Shown here in pieces: positions 15,767 through 24,846 of a stretch of DNA of 64,000 nt. Location of the stretch: positions 248,001 to 312,000 of the forward strand of contig NZ_JAPZVN010000001.1 of NCBI RefSeq assembly GCF_027533845.1, in the 5' to 3' direction. The number at the start of each line of letters is the position of its first letter. The first letter of the stretch is position 1. Origin of the DNA: Streptomyces sp. RPT161. GTDB lineage: Bacteria; Actinomycetota; Actinomycetes; Streptomycetales; Streptomycetaceae. Under the pieces are notes generated by a model. That model saw only the letters and a program-made list of their open reading frames with translations, was not told the DNA's origin and searched no databases. Made by a program: the position numbers and the translations under genes.

Positions 15767-16837
15767 TCAGCGGGTCTCCGTCACCTTGGCGAGGGCCCTT
15801 GGGGCGTCGGGGTCCTGGCCGCGGGCGATGGTGACCTCGTAGGCCAGCATCTGGAGGGGAATGATCTCCAGGATCGGCTGGACCTCCTCGGCCACGCCGG
15901 TGGTCGGCAGCACGAAGCCCGCCGAGGCGGCGTCCACCTGGGCCTGGCTGCCGATCACCACGAGGTCGGCGCCGCGGCCGCGCAGCCGATCGAGCACCGG
16001 CTGGAGCGCCTGGCCGCCCTTGCCCTCGGTCACGATGGCTATCACCGGCGAGACGTTGTCGACCATGGCCAGCGGCCCGTGCAGCAGGTCCGCGCCGGAG
16101 AAGGAGAGCGCCGGGATGTAGCTGGTCTCCATCAGCTTCAGCGCGGCCTCCTTGGCGGTCGGGTAGCCGTAACCGCGCGAGGTGAGCACCAGCCGCTCGG
16201 CGAACCGGTAGCGCGCCGCCAGCTGCCTGACCTCGGCCTGCCGGTCCAGGATCTGCTGGGCCAGCTCCGGCAGCACCTTGGCGGCCGAGCCGTCGCCGCC
16301 GCGCAGGCCCTCCACGAACAGGTAGAGCGCCAGCAGCTCCGCGGTGTACGTCTTGGTCGCGGGCAGCGCCTTCTCCGGCCCGGCCAGGACGTCGATGTGG
16401 AACTCGGACACCTCGGCCAGCGGAGAGTCGGCGTTGTTGGTCACCGCGAGGGTGATCGCACCGGCCTCCCGGGCGGCCTGGGTGGAGGCGACCAGGTCGG
16501 GCGAGCCGCCGGACTGGCTGACCGTGATGACCAGCACGTCGGTCAGGTCGGGCTGGGCGCCGTAGGCCGTGGTGGTGGACATGGAGGTCAGGCCCGCTGG
16601 CTTGCCCAGCAGCACCTCGATCAGGTACTTCGCGTACAGCGCCGCGTTGTCGGAGGTGCCGCGCGCGGTGAGCAGCACGAAGCGCGGATTGCGGGCGGCG
16701 ACCTGCTCGGCGATCTCCCGGATCTTCGGGGCGCCCTCCTCGAGGATGCGGCGCAGCACCGCGGGCTGCTGGGCCATTTCGCCGGACATGATCCGGCCCG
16801 GCTGGGGGTCCTGCTGGGTCGGAGTCGGGGCGGACAT
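15767..16837 (-). CDS. SIS-domain phosphosugar protein (GlmS/NagB-II-like)
   Basis: A 356-residue protein with two SIS domains and no glutaminase domain. The first has FVLLTARGTSDNAALYAKYL and VITVSQSGGSPDLVAS; the second has LVLTSRGYGYPTAKEAALKL and GPLAMV. This is the architecture of the isomerase half of GlmS and of NagB-II/AgaS-type glucosamine-6-phosphate deaminases. A role converting GlcNAc-derived GlcN-6-P to fructose-6-P is inferred from context. It is the last gene of the dasABC-GH3 operon, in the position I recall for nagB in S. coelicolor, though NagB itself belongs to another fold. ATG at 16837 follows GGAGG. Confidence 0.85.
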   Translation of the reverse strand: MSAPTPTQQDPQPGRIMSGEMAQQPAVLRRILEEGAPKIREIAEQVAARNPRFVLLTARGTSDNAALYAKYLIEVLLGKPAGLTSMSTTTAYGAQPDLTDVLVITVSQSGGSPDLVASTQAAREAGAITLAVTNNADSPLAEVSEFHIDVLAGPEKALPATKTYTAELLALYLFVEGLRGGDGSAAKVLPELAQQILDRQAEVRQLAARYRFAERLVLTSRGYGYPTAKEAALKLMETSYIPALSFSGADLLHGPLAMVDNVSPVIAIVTEGKGGQALQPVLDRLRGRGADLVVIGSQAQVDAASAGFVLPTTGVAEEVQPILEIIPLQMLAYEVTIARGQDPDAPRALAKVTETR

Positions 16838-16882
16838 GCGATGAGCCTCCAGGCTGCTTGTCTTGTGTTCTGCGCGGCTGCG

Positions 16883-18415
16883 TCAGCGCCCGGCGCCGTT
16901 GCCGACGATGACCTCCGCGGCCGCTCGCCCGCACACGCGGGCCGCACCATGGGTCGCGATGTGCAGCGCACCGGTCGGCGGGGCCTGCGGTACGCCCATC
17001 TCGACCACCACCGAGTCCGGCCGGGCGGCCACCAGGCATGCCAGCGCGTCCGCCATCCACCGGTGCCGGTGAACGTCGCGAACCACGATGACGATCCTAC
17101 GGTCCGACGCGGAGCGCAGCACATTTGCCACCAACGCGGGCAGACCGTGCGCCGCCGCGTCGGACTCGCGATAGGTGCCCGTCCCGGTGCCGGGCAGCAG
17201 CCGCCGCAGCTCGGCCGCGACGCCCCACGGCGTCTCGTCGCCGACGGCGATGTTCGCCACCGGAGTGAAGGCCGCCGTGTACACCGGCCCTTCGGGCGCC
17301 CGGTAGGGGGCGAGCCGGGTCACCCGCAGCGCCCGCCGGGCGGCGGCCAGACCGATCCCCGGGTCGGACGCGATCCCCTCCGCCGCGCCCGACCGGGAAC
17401 CGACCCACTCCCCCAGCGCCCGCACCCGTGCCGCGGCGTCGGCGAGCCGCTCCTCGGGCAGTTCGCCGGAGTGCACCGCCCTGACCAGGGCGTCGCGCAG
17501 GCGTAGCACCGTCGCCTCGTCGGCGAGGTTGCCGCCCACGCAGATCGCGTCCGCCCCGGCGGCCAGCGCCAGCACGGTGCCGCGCTCGATGCCGTAGGTC
17601 GCGGTGATGGCGCGCATCTCCACCGCGTCGGTGGCGATCAGCCCCTGGTAGCCAAGGCCGCCCAGGGACTCGGGGGCCCGCAGCAGTCCGTTGAGCGCGG
17701 CCGGGCTGAGCGTGGCGGGCAGCGCCCGGTCCACCGCCGGCAGCAGGATGTGCGCGCTCATCACAGCCTTGGTACCGGCGGCCAGCGCGGCCCGGAACGG
17801 CACCAGTTCACGGGCGTACAGCGTGTTCAGGTCGGCGTCGATGCGCGGCAGGTCGTGGTGCGAGTCGACGGCGGTGTCGCCGTGGCCGGGGAAGTGCTTG
17901 GTGCAGGCGGCCACCCCGGCCTGTTGCAGGCCCTCGACGTACGCGGCGGTGTGCCGGGCCACCAGTTCGGGGTCGGAGCCGAAGGACCGCACACCGATCA
18001 CCGGGTTGTCGGGGTTGGAGTTGACGTCGGCGGACGGCGCCCAGTTCAGGTTGACGCCGCACTCCCTGAGCCTGCGGCCCAGCTCCCGGGCGACCGCGCG
18101 GGTCAGCTCGGGATCGTCCACCGCGCCGAGCGCGTGGTTGCCGGGGAAGGAGGAGCCGGTGCGGGATTCCAGCCGCGTGACGTCGCCGCCCTCCTCGTCG
18201 GCGGCGACGATCAGCCGCGGGGACCGGTCCCGCAACCGGGCGGTGAGCGCGGCGAGTTGCTCCGGTGACTCGATGTTCCGGGCGAAAAGCGCGACCGAGC
18301 CGAGCCCCTCGTCCAGCCGTCGCAGCAGCCAGTCGGGGGCGGTGACGCCGGTGAAGCCGGGCTGGAGCACGCCGAGCGCGTCACGCGTCACGGTGTCCGT
18401 AGTCAGCATGGTCAT
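16883..18415 (-). CDS. Glycoside hydrolase family 3 beta-N-acetylhexosaminidase
   Basis: A 510-residue GH3 enzyme expected to split chitobiose or GlcNAc-containing sugars into GlcNAc. The (beta/alpha)8 domain carries LIVAADEEGGDVTRL, the signature CTKHFPGHGDTAVDSHHDLP with the His-Asp dyad, and the nucleophile Asp in LIATDAVEMRAI. A C-terminal Rossmann-like domain (about 360-510) ends the protein. No signal peptide is present, so it is cytoplasmic and acts on sugars imported by DasABC. ATG at 18415 overlaps the dasC stop by 4 bp (ATGA), showing translational coupling. A second ATG at 18409 is possible. Confidence 0.9.
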   Translation of the reverse strand: MTMLTTDTVTRDALGVLQPGFTGVTAPDWLLRRLDEGLGSVALFARNIESPEQLAALTARLRDRSPRLIVAADEEGGDVTRLESRTGSSFPGNHALGAVDDPELTRAVARELGRRLRECGVNLNWAPSADVNSNPDNPVIGVRSFGSDPELVARHTAAYVEGLQQAGVAACTKHFPGHGDTAVDSHHDLPRIDADLNTLYARELVPFRAALAAGTKAVMSAHILLPAVDRALPATLSPAALNGLLRAPESLGGLGYQGLIATDAVEMRAITATYGIERGTVLALAAGADAICVGGNLADEATVLRLRDALVRAVHSGELPEERLADAAARVRALGEWVGSRSGAAEGIASDPGIGLAAARRALRVTRLAPYRAPEGPVYTAAFTPVANIAVGDETPWGVAAELRRLLPGTGTGTYRESDAAAHGLPALVANVLRSASDRRIVIVVRDVHRHRWMADALACLVAARPDSVVVEMGVPQAPPTGALHIATHGAARVCGRAAAEVIVGNGAGR

Positions 18416-19239
18416 CCCTTCACCGCCCCTGCGGTCAGTCCGCCGACGGCCTTGCGCTGGAGGATCAGGAACACGATCACCACGGGGATGGTGAAAAGGG
18501 TGGAGGCGGCCATCGTGGCGCCCCAGTCGTCACCGAAGTTGGTCTGGAACTGGGTGAGCCACAGCGGCAGGGTCTGGCCGCTCTGCTTGTTGAGGATGAG
18601 CACCAGCGGGAACTCGTTCCACGCGGTGATGAAGCCGAACAGCGAGGTGGCCATCAGCCCGGGGGCGAGCAGCGGGAAGACCACCCGGACGAACGCCTGG
18701 GCCCGGGTGCAGCCGTCGACCAGGGCCGACTCCTCCAACTCCCTGGGCACCGCGGCGATGAAGCCGCGCAGCGTCCAGATGGTGAAGGGCAGCACCATCA
18801 TCATGTAGAAGAGGGTCAGCGGCAGCAGGCTGTTGAGCTGGTCCTGGTCGCGGACGATCATGTAGACGGAGATCGTCATCACCTCCCAGGGCGCCATCTG
18901 GGCCATCATCACGATCAGCACGAACGCCTTGCGCCCGCGGAACCGCATCCGGGCCAGCGCGAACGACGCCAGCAGCGCGATCGCCAGGGAGAGCAGCACC
19001 GCGCCGAGCGTGACGGTGAAGCTGTTGCGCACCAGGGTCCAGAAGCCGCTGGCGTGCACCGCCTTGTCGAAGTGCGCGAGGGTGCCGTGGAACGGGACGA
19101 AGTCCGGAGTGCTGCTGATGATGTCGATGTCCGGCTTGAAGGCCGTGGTCGCCATCCAGTAGACGGGGAAGACGAAGAACACGAACAGGAGGACCGCGAC
19201 GGCGTTGGGCCAGAAGCGTCCGAGAAGCGAGCGCCTCAC
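18412..19239 (-). CDS. dasC: Chitobiose ABC transporter permease DasC
   Basis: A 275-residue inner-membrane permease of the sugar ABC family (MalG-type) with six predicted helices, beginning VRRSLLGRFWPNAVAVLLFV. The EAA loop that contacts the ATPase is AAVPRELEESALVDGCTRAQ. GTG at 19239 overlaps the dasB stop by 4 bp (GTGA). The very long ORF continuing upstream in this frame is an antisense/out-of-frame shadow of dasB. No ATPase gene is in the cluster; in streptomycetes the shared MsiK ATPase energises DasABC from elsewhere. Confidence 0.92.
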   Translation of the reverse strand: MRRSLLGRFWPNAVAVLLFVFFVFPVYWMATTAFKPDIDIISSTPDFVPFHGTLAHFDKAVHASGFWTLVRNSFTVTLGAVLLSLAIALLASFALARMRFRGRKAFVLIVMMAQMAPWEVMTISVYMIVRDQDQLNSLLPLTLFYMMMVLPFTIWTLRGFIAAVPRELEESALVDGCTRAQAFVRVVFPLLAPGLMATSLFGFITAWNEFPLVLILNKQSGQTLPLWLTQFQTNFGDDWGATMAASTLFTIPVVIVFLILQRKAVGGLTAGAVKG

Positions 19240-20219
19240 AGGTCGTCCTCCTGCTTGAGAATGATCCGGAAGTAATACGACATCAGCACCAGCAGGATGA
19301 GGATGGTGAGCGTGGAGATCGCCGCGCCCACGCCGTAGTGCTGGTTTCCGACGCCCTCGATGAAGGCGTAGACCGGCAGGGTCTGGGTGCTGCCGGCGGG
19401 CCCTCCGGCGTTGAGCGCGTACACCTGGGTGAACGCCTTGAAGACCCAGATGATCTCCAGGAACGTGGTGCTCAGGAAGAACGGCCGCAGGATCGGGAAG
19501 GTGACCGAGCGGAAGGTGCGCCAGGCCGTGGCGCCGTCCATCCGGGCCGCCTCGAACAGTTCGGCGGAGATCGTGGTCAGTCCCGCGTAGAGGTTGAGGG
19601 CGACGAACGGGATGGACTGCCAGACGACCATCAAGGTGATCACCGCGAAGGTGGAGAACAGGCCGCCGAACCAGTTGAAGCCCGCCATCGAGTGCCAACC
19701 GAGCCGGTCCAGGAGCCAGTTGACGACGCCGTACCGGGAGTCGAACAGCCACTGGTAGACCGTGGTCCCGGCGACGTAGGGCATGGCCCAGGCGAGGATC
19801 AGCCCCAGCGACAGCAGCAGCCGCATCCGCCTGCCCAGCCGGTTCAGCAGCAGACCGACCAGCGTGCCGACCGCCATGATCAGCGCCACGTTGGCGGCGG
19901 TGAACAGCACCGAGCGGAGGGTGGTGTGCCAGAAGTCCGAACTGGTCAGCTGGTCGGTGTAGTTGCCGAACCCGATCCAGTCGGTGGTGTGCTGGATCAG
20001 CTGGAAGGCGTTGAGGTTCTGGAACGAGATGAGCAGGTTGCGCAGCAGCGGATAGGCCAGCAGCGCGGCGGTCGCCACCAGCGCCGGGAGGATCAGCAGG
20101 TACGGGGCGCCGCGTGCGGCCAGCCCGCCCGCGGAACGCCTGCGGTGCGCGGGCGGTGGAGGTGGCGGCGTGCTCTCGCTGGTCGGACGCGTTGGCGTCC
20201 TGGTCGATGGCGCACCCAT
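19236..20219 (-). CDS. dasB: Chitobiose ABC transporter permease DasB
   Basis: A 327-residue MalF-type permease with a Pro-rich cytoplasmic N terminus and six predicted helices (first APYLLILPALVATAALLAYP). The EAA loop is TISAELFEAARMDGATAWRT. ATG at 20219 is chosen for GGGAGGAAG upstream; the ORF extends further but without family sequence. It is the second gene of the das operon, about 95 bp after dasA and overlapping dasC by 4 bp. The substrate assignment (chitobiose, (GlcNAc)2) rests on operon identity with S. coelicolor dasABC. Confidence 0.92.
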   Translation of the reverse strand: MGAPSTRTPTRPTSESTPPPPPPAHRRRSAGGLAARGAPYLLILPALVATAALLAYPLLRNLLISFQNLNAFQLIQHTTDWIGFGNYTDQLTSSDFWHTTLRSVLFTAANVALIMAVGTLVGLLLNRLGRRMRLLLSLGLILAWAMPYVAGTTVYQWLFDSRYGVVNWLLDRLGWHSMAGFNWFGGLFSTFAVITLMVVWQSIPFVALNLYAGLTTISAELFEAARMDGATAWRTFRSVTFPILRPFFLSTTFLEIIWVFKAFTQVYALNAGGPAGSTQTLPVYAFIEGVGNQHYGVGAAISTLTILILLVLMSYYFRIILKQEDDL

Positions 20220-20313
20220 GCTGTTGTCTTCCTCCCCGCTGTGCCCCGGCGTACGGGCTGGTGCCCTTGGCCACGGGTGGGGCGGCCGGTGCGGCGGCCC
20301 CACCCGCTGGCGC

Positions 20314-21600
20314 TCACTGCTTCTGGCTGAGCCGCTTGTTGATTTCGGCGTCGGCCTGCTTGGCGGCGGCCGAGGGGTCCTGGCCCTGGAGCACACCGGT
20401 CATGAAGATGGTGGAGATCGGGTTGGGCTTGTTCTCCACGTTGCCCCATGCGGGGATCAGCGGGGTGGTGCCGCCGTTCGCGGCGGCGGCCGAGGCGGCG
20501 GTGGCGAACGGGTTGCCGGCCAGGTTGGAGTTGAGCGCGGTCTTGTTGGGGATCACGCCGCCCTCCTTGGCCAGTGCGCCCTCGAACTGGTCGGAGAGGG
20601 CCAGCTTCAGGAAGTCCTTGGCCAGTTCGGGGTTCTTGCTGGCCTGTGCGACGGCCAGGTTGGATCCGCCCAGGAAGACCTTCGCGGGCTTGCCGGCGGT
20701 CCGGCCCGGGATCGGGAAGTAGCCGATCTCGTCCTTCAGCTGCGGGTTCTTGGCGATCGCCCCGGCCGCCTCCCAGCCGAAGCCGATGAAGGCGCCGACG
20801 TCGCCCTTGGCGAACACGTCCGACTGCTGCGGGGTGGCCTCGTCCTTGTCCTTGGGCGCCGTGCCGTAGGAGTTGAGCTTCTTGTACAGGTTGATGGCCG
20901 CGGCAGCCTGCGGCGAGTCGAGGTTGGAGACGTAGGAGTCGCCGCTCTTCTTCACCAGGTCGGCGCCCGCGTCCAGCAGGAACCCGTCGAAGGAGTACCA
21001 GTCCTGGCCCGGCGCGTAGAGCGCGTCCTGGGTGCCCTTGGCCTTGACGGCGTCGAGGTCCTTGAAGAACTCGTCCTGGGTCCTGGGGGTGTCCTTGATG
21101 CCGGCGTCCGCCCAGATCTTCTTGTTGTAGACGACGACCCGGTTGGAGGCGTACCAGGGGGCGGCGAACTGCTTGTCCTGGTAGACGGCGGAGGCGTTCA
21201 GCGCCGGGGTCCAGTCGTTGCCGCCGAGGTCCGCCCTGTCACCGGTGAGGTCCATCAGACCGCCGGTGGCCGCGTAGTACGGGGTCTGGGTGTTGCCGAT
21301 CTCGACCACGTCCGGCGGGGTGCTCTCGGACAGCGCGGTGGTCAGCTTCTGCTGGATGCCGTTCCACTGCTGAACCTGGATGCTGAGCTTGGCGCCGGGG
21401 TATTTCTTCTCGAAGGCCGCCGTGATGTCCTTGGTCCAGCCGGGCGGGTTGGAGCCGCTCATCAACCAGACGGTGAGGGTCTTGCCCTTGAAATCCCCGG
21501 GACCCGACGCCTTGTCACTCTTACCGGAACCGCACGCGGCGACCGACACGGCCATGACCGTGGCACCCAATACGGCTATCGCCGCCCTGCGCTTGCGCAT
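20314..21600 (-). CDS. dasA: Chitobiose-binding lipoprotein DasA
   Basis: A 428-residue extracellular sugar-binding lipoprotein. The signal peptide (MRKRRAAIAVLGATVMAVSV) ends in lipobox SVAAC, giving Cys23-24 as the lipid anchor. The mature part has the type 1 solute-binding signature (TLTVWLMSGSNPPGW, PDVVEIGNTQTPYY). ATG at 21600, or the adjacent GTG at 21603, follows GGAGG. The promoter has TTGACA (complement of 21690-21695) with CAAGCT 17 bp later. DasR-type palindromes overlap and follow it, so it should be repressed by DasR and induced by GlcN-6-P. Confidence 0.94.
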   Translation of the reverse strand: MRKRRAAIAVLGATVMAVSVAACGSGKSDKASGPGDFKGKTLTVWLMSGSNPPGWTKDITAAFEKKYPGAKLSIQVQQWNGIQQKLTTALSESTPPDVVEIGNTQTPYYAATGGLMDLTGDRADLGGNDWTPALNASAVYQDKQFAAPWYASNRVVVYNKKIWADAGIKDTPRTQDEFFKDLDAVKAKGTQDALYAPGQDWYSFDGFLLDAGADLVKKSGDSYVSNLDSPQAAAAINLYKKLNSYGTAPKDKDEATPQQSDVFAKGDVGAFIGFGWEAAGAIAKNPQLKDEIGYFPIPGRTAGKPAKVFLGGSNLAVAQASKNPELAKDFLKLALSDQFEGALAKEGGVIPNKTALNSNLAGNPFATAASAAAANGGTTPLIPAWGNVENKPNPISTIFMTGVLQGQDPSAAAKQADAEINKRLSQKQ

Positions 21601-21644
21601 CACGCCACCCTCCTGAAGGTGCCAGAGACTCGCCCCTGGTCTTT

Positions 21645-21684
21645 AATGGTTTAGACCAGTACGGGGAGCTTGGCCTAGACCTTT
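21645..21684. promoter_or_regulatory. Pair of DasR-responsive elements between dasA and dasR
   Basis: AATGGTTTAGACCAGT (21645-21660) matches the dre consensus at 13 of 16 positions. A second, weaker palindrome centres on TGGCCTAGACC (21669-21684, 11 of 16) and overlaps the proposed dasA -35/-10 spacer. The 24-bp offset puts both nearly on one DNA face. They sit in the divergent dasA-dasR promoter region. Confidence 0.8.
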
Positions 21685-21819
21685 AGGGGTGTCAAGGGTG
21701 TATAAGAGCGGCTGTCGAGTCCGTTACCGGACCGACACCTCACCTACGACGTCCGCTTACCGCTACGTGCGCGGCGCACGCCGTGCCACGATGTGAGCCG
21801 CTATTGGACGGAGGAGCCG

Positions 21820-22647
21820 GTGACGGCAGCCGAGAAGGAGTCGGGAGCACAGCGCATGGAGACCGACGGGGACGCCGCGGCGGGCGCCACGGATGCGTCG
21901 GAGACGCCCGAGAACGCGCCGGCGTCCGGCACGCGCACGGCACGGGTGCCGAAGTACTACCGCCTCAAGCGGCACTTGCTCGACATCACCCAGACCATGC
22001 CGCCCGGCACCCCGGTACCGCCGGAGCGCACTCTGGCCGCCGAGTTCGACACCTCGCGCACCACGGTCCGCCAGGCGCTCCAGGAACTCGTCGTCGAAGG
22101 CCGCCTGGAGCGCATCCAGGGCAAGGGGACGTTCGTCGCCAAGCCCAAGGTCGCCCAGGCGCTGCAACTCACCTCGTACACCGAGGACATGCGCGCGCAG
22201 GGCCTCGAACCCGCCTCCCAGCTGCTGGACATCGGCTACGTGGCCGCCGACGACCGGCTCGCCGGCCTGCTGGACATAAAGGCGGGCGGGCGGGTGCTGC
22301 GCATCGAGCGGCTGCGGCTGGCCAACGGCGAGCCGATGGCGATCGAGACCACCCACCTGTCCGCCAAGCGCTTTCCGCAGCTGCGCCGCAACCTCGCCAA
22401 ACACACCTCGCTGTACACCGCGTTGGCCGAGGTCTACGACGTGCACCTGGCCGAGGCCGAGGAGACCATCGAGACCTCGCTGGCCACCCCGCGCGAGGCG
22501 GGCCTGCTGGGCACCGACGTGGGCCTGCCGATGCTGCTGCTCTCCCGGCACTCCATCGACACCACCGGCGAACCGGTCGAATGGGTACGTTCCGTCTACC
22601 GCGGCGACCGCTACAAGTTCGTCGCGAGACTCCAACGCCCCACCTGA
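21820..22647 (+). CDS. dasR: GntR/HutC-family global regulator DasR
   Basis: The master regulator of chitin/GlcNAc use and development in streptomycetes, repressing through dre sites and released by GlcN-6-P. The GntR winged helix is [20 protein letters not shown], then [20 protein letters not shown] (identical to my memory of DasR). The UTRA effector domain follows (about residues 125-265), with [20 protein letters not shown]. The N terminus is longer than in S. coelicolor. GTG at 21820 is chosen for the GGAGG 5 nt upstream; GTG 21793 and ATG 21856 are alternatives. It is divergent from dasA. Confidence 0.95.
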   Translation: MTAAEKESGAQRMETDGDAAAGATDASETPENAPASGTRTARVPKYYRLKRHLLDITQTMPPGTPVPPERTLAAEFDTSRTTVRQALQELVVEGRLERIQGKGTFVAKPKVAQALQLTSYTEDMRAQGLEPASQLLDIGYVAADDRLAGLLDIKAGGRVLRIERLRLANGEPMAIETTHLSAKRFPQLRRNLAKHTSLYTALAEVYDVHLAEAEETIETSLATPREAGLLGTDVGLPMLLLSRHSIDTTGEPVEWVRSVYRGDRYKFVARLQRPT

Positions 22648-22671
22648 CACGGACCGCCCGACGAGGGGCAT

Positions 22672-22780
22672 CCGGGGGCGCAGCCCCGGCAAGGCGGGGC
22701 CCAGGGGCGCAGCCCCGGCAAGGCGGGAGTCCGGGGGCGCAGCCCCGGCAAGGCGGGAGTCCGGGGGCGCAGCCCCCGGA
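22672..22780. repeat. Tandem ~30-bp hairpin-forming repeat array
   Basis: Three full copies and one partial copy of a ~30-bp unit built on GGGGCGCAGCCCC, then GGCAAGGCGGG, run from 22672 to 22780. Each unit can form a short GC-rich hairpin; the last (CCGGGGGCGCAGCCCCCGG) is a perfect one. Such GCAGCCCC hairpins are common as intergenic or terminator elements in streptomycetes. Here they stack after dasR. Confidence 0.75.
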
Positions 22781-22830
22781 AAAGATCCCCTTTCGCCCCC
22801 CGGCCGGAGGCCGAACGATGACCCGACATG

Positions 22831-22858
22831 CGCCCGGGTAGTGACTACTACCCGGGCG
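22831..22858. promoter_or_regulatory. Perfect 12-bp inverted repeat upstream of the symporter operon
   Basis: CGCCCGGGTAGT (22831-22842) pairs perfectly with ACTACCCGGGCG (22847-22858) around a GACT loop. It precedes a CTAGAT hexamer near 22864 and the DUF3311 gene start at 22917. It could be an operator for that operon or a final terminator for dasR. Confidence 0.55.
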
Positions 22859-22916
22859 TTGGCCTAGATTGCCTGCGCATTACGTGGGAGACGTGTCGAA
22901 TCGGGGAGCCGCAGCC

Positions 22917-23180
22917 ATGACAGAACCGCCGCCGAAGTCCCAACCGGTCATCACCGCCACCCGGGTGGTGGCGGCGGTCTGCCTGATACTCCCGTTCGTC
23001 GCCACCCTGTGGGTCAGCTCGTACGCCCGGCCGACCCCGACCTTCATCGGTATCCCTTTCTTCTACTGGTACCAGATGGCCTGGGTGGTCATCTCCACCG
23101 GCCTCACCTCGATCGCCTATGTGCTGATCCGGCGTGAGGAGCGGGCGCGTCGCGCCGAGGAGCGGGAGGGGGCGGCATGA
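22917..23180 (+). CDS. DUF3311 small membrane protein (symporter partner)
   Basis: An 87-residue protein with two hydrophobic segments (VVAAVCLILPFVATLWVSSY and FFYWYQMAWVVISTGLTSIA) and a basic, Arg/Glu-rich tail. This is the DUF3311 form that habitually precedes sodium:solute symporters and resembles small accessory subunits such as YhdT. ATG at 22917 follows GGGGAG. The stop overlaps the next start by 4 bp (ATGA), so the two are co-translated. A role in stabilising the symporter is inferred from this pairing. Confidence 0.85.
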   Translation: MTEPPPKSQPVITATRVVAAVCLILPFVATLWVSSYARPTPTFIGIPFFYWYQMAWVVISTGLTSIAYVLIRREERARRAEEREGAA

Positions 23181-24835
23181 AGCACGGGGTCAACGGGGTG
23201 GCGCTCGCCGTCTTCGTCGTCTTCTTCCTGCTGGTCACGGCGCTCGGCTTCCTCGCCGCCCGCTGGCGGCGCGCCGAGAACGCCCTCAACCTGGACGAAT
23301 GGGGGCTCGGCGGACGCAGCTTCGGCACCTGGATCACCTGGTTCCTGCTGGGCGGCGACCTCTACACCGCGTACACGTTCGTCGCTGTTCCCGCGGCGGT
23401 CTACGCGGCCGGTGCCTCCGGTTTCTTCGCGGTGCCGTACACCATCCTCGTCTACCCGATGATCTTCTGCTTCCTGCCCCGGCTGTGGTCGGTCGCCAGG
23501 AGCCGCGGTTACGTCACCCCGTCGGACTTCGTCCGGGGCCGCTACGGGTCACGCGGGCTGTCGCTGGCGGTAGCGGTCACCGGGATCCTCGCCACCATGC
23601 CGTACATCGCCCTGCAACTGGTCGGTATCCAGGCGGTGTTGGACGTGATGGGCGTCGGCGGCGGCGCGTCCGCCAACTGGTTCGTCAAGGACCTGCCGCT
23701 ACTCATCGCCTTCGCGGTGCTTGCCGCATACACCTACTCTTCCGGACTGCGCGCGCCGGCGCTGATCGCGTTCGTCAAGGACGCGCTGATCTACATCGTC
23801 ATCGCGGTGGCCATCATCTACATCCCGATGCGGCTGGGCGGATTCGGGCACATCTTCCACTCGGCGAGCCAGGCGTACGCCCAGGTGAGTCCGGCGACCG
23901 GGAAGCCGCGCGGTGAACTGGTGAGCGGCGCCAAGAGCCAGTGGGCCTATGCCACCTTGGCGTTGGGCTCGGCGCTGGCGCTGTTCATGTACCCGCACTC
24001 GATCACCGCGACCCTCTCCAGCCGCAGCCGTGACGTGGTGCGCCGCAACACCACCATCCTGCCGCTGTATTCACTGATGCTCGGGCTGCTGGCGATGCTC
24101 GGCTTCATGGCGATCGCCGACGGGATCGGCAAGGGAGTCAAGGGCTACAACGCCCAGTTGGCCATTCCCCAGTTGTTCTCCAACATGTTCCCGTCGTGGT
24201 TCGCGGGCCTGTCCTTCGCGGCCATCGGAATCGGCGCCCTGGTCCCCGCGGCGATTATGTCCATCGCCGCCGCCAATCTGTTCACCCGCAACGTGTACAG
24301 GGATTTCCTGCGGCCGAACGCCACTGCCGAGCAGGAGACCCGGGTCTCCAAACTGGTCTCGCTGGTGGTCAAGGTCGGGGCGCTGGTCTTCGTCCTCACC
24401 ATGGACAAGACGGTGGCCATCAACTTCCAGTTGTTGGGCGGGATCTGGATCCTGCAGACCTTCCCGGCGATCGTCGCGGGCCTGTACACCCGGTGGTTCC
24501 ACCGCTGGGCGCTGCTGTCGGGCTGGCTGGTCGGCATGGTGTACGGGACGTGGGCGGCGTGGACGGTGGCCAGCCCCACGCAGGCGCACTTCGCGGGCAG
24601 TTCCAAGGTGATCCCGGGCATCGGGCAGATCGGCTACATCGGACTGACCGCCTTCGTGCTGAACCTGGCGGTCGCGGTCGTGCTCACCGTCGCCTTCAAG
24701 GCCCTGGGCACGCCCGACGGCATCGACGAGACGGCCCCCGGCGACTACACCGCTACGGGACCGCAGCCGTCCGTACCGAACCAACTTCCGCCGTACGGCG
24801 ACGAGTTGCCGCCGGTCCCCACCGGCGGACGGTAG
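23177..24835 (+). CDS. Sodium:solute symporter (monocarboxylate-type)
   Basis: A 552-residue SSS-family transporter with about 13 predicted transmembrane helices, starting MKHGVNGVALAVFVVFFLLV. Conserved stretches include WGLGGRSFGTWITWFLLGGD near helix 2, and ALFMYPHSITATLSSRSRDV and AAIMSIAAANLFTRNVYRDF in the core. These resemble the MctC/ActP-like acetate-pyruvate-propionate symporters of actinobacteria. The substrate is therefore probably a short monocarboxylate, unproven. It is translationally coupled to the DUF3311 gene and followed by a strong terminator. Confidence 0.88.
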   Translation: MKHGVNGVALAVFVVFFLLVTALGFLAARWRRAENALNLDEWGLGGRSFGTWITWFLLGGDLYTAYTFVAVPAAVYAAGASGFFAVPYTILVYPMIFCFLPRLWSVARSRGYVTPSDFVRGRYGSRGLSLAVAVTGILATMPYIALQLVGIQAVLDVMGVGGGASANWFVKDLPLLIAFAVLAAYTYSSGLRAPALIAFVKDALIYIVIAVAIIYIPMRLGGFGHIFHSASQAYAQVSPATGKPRGELVSGAKSQWAYATLALGSALALFMYPHSITATLSSRSRDVVRRNTTILPLYSLMLGLLAMLGFMAIADGIGKGVKGYNAQLAIPQLFSNMFPSWFAGLSFAAIGIGALVPAAIMSIAAANLFTRNVYRDFLRPNATAEQETRVSKLVSLVVKVGALVFVLTMDKTVAINFQLLGGIWILQTFPAIVAGLYTRWFHRWALLSGWLVGMVYGTWAAWTVASPTQAHFAGSSKVIPGIGQIGYIGLTAFVLNLAVAVVLTVAFKALGTPDGIDETAPGDYTATGPQPSVPNQLPPYGDELPPVPTGGR

Positions 24836-24846
24836 GAGCGATCGCA

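Noticed and set aside
15635-17506. A 623-codon plus-strand ORF opposite the SIS and GH3 genes
   Set aside because: Antisense GC artefact; Gly/Arg/Gln-rich with no known fold.
22860-22875. A dre-like GGCCTAGATT ahead of the DUF3311 gene
   Set aside because: The right half-site is missing; a promoter hexamer is a simpler reading.
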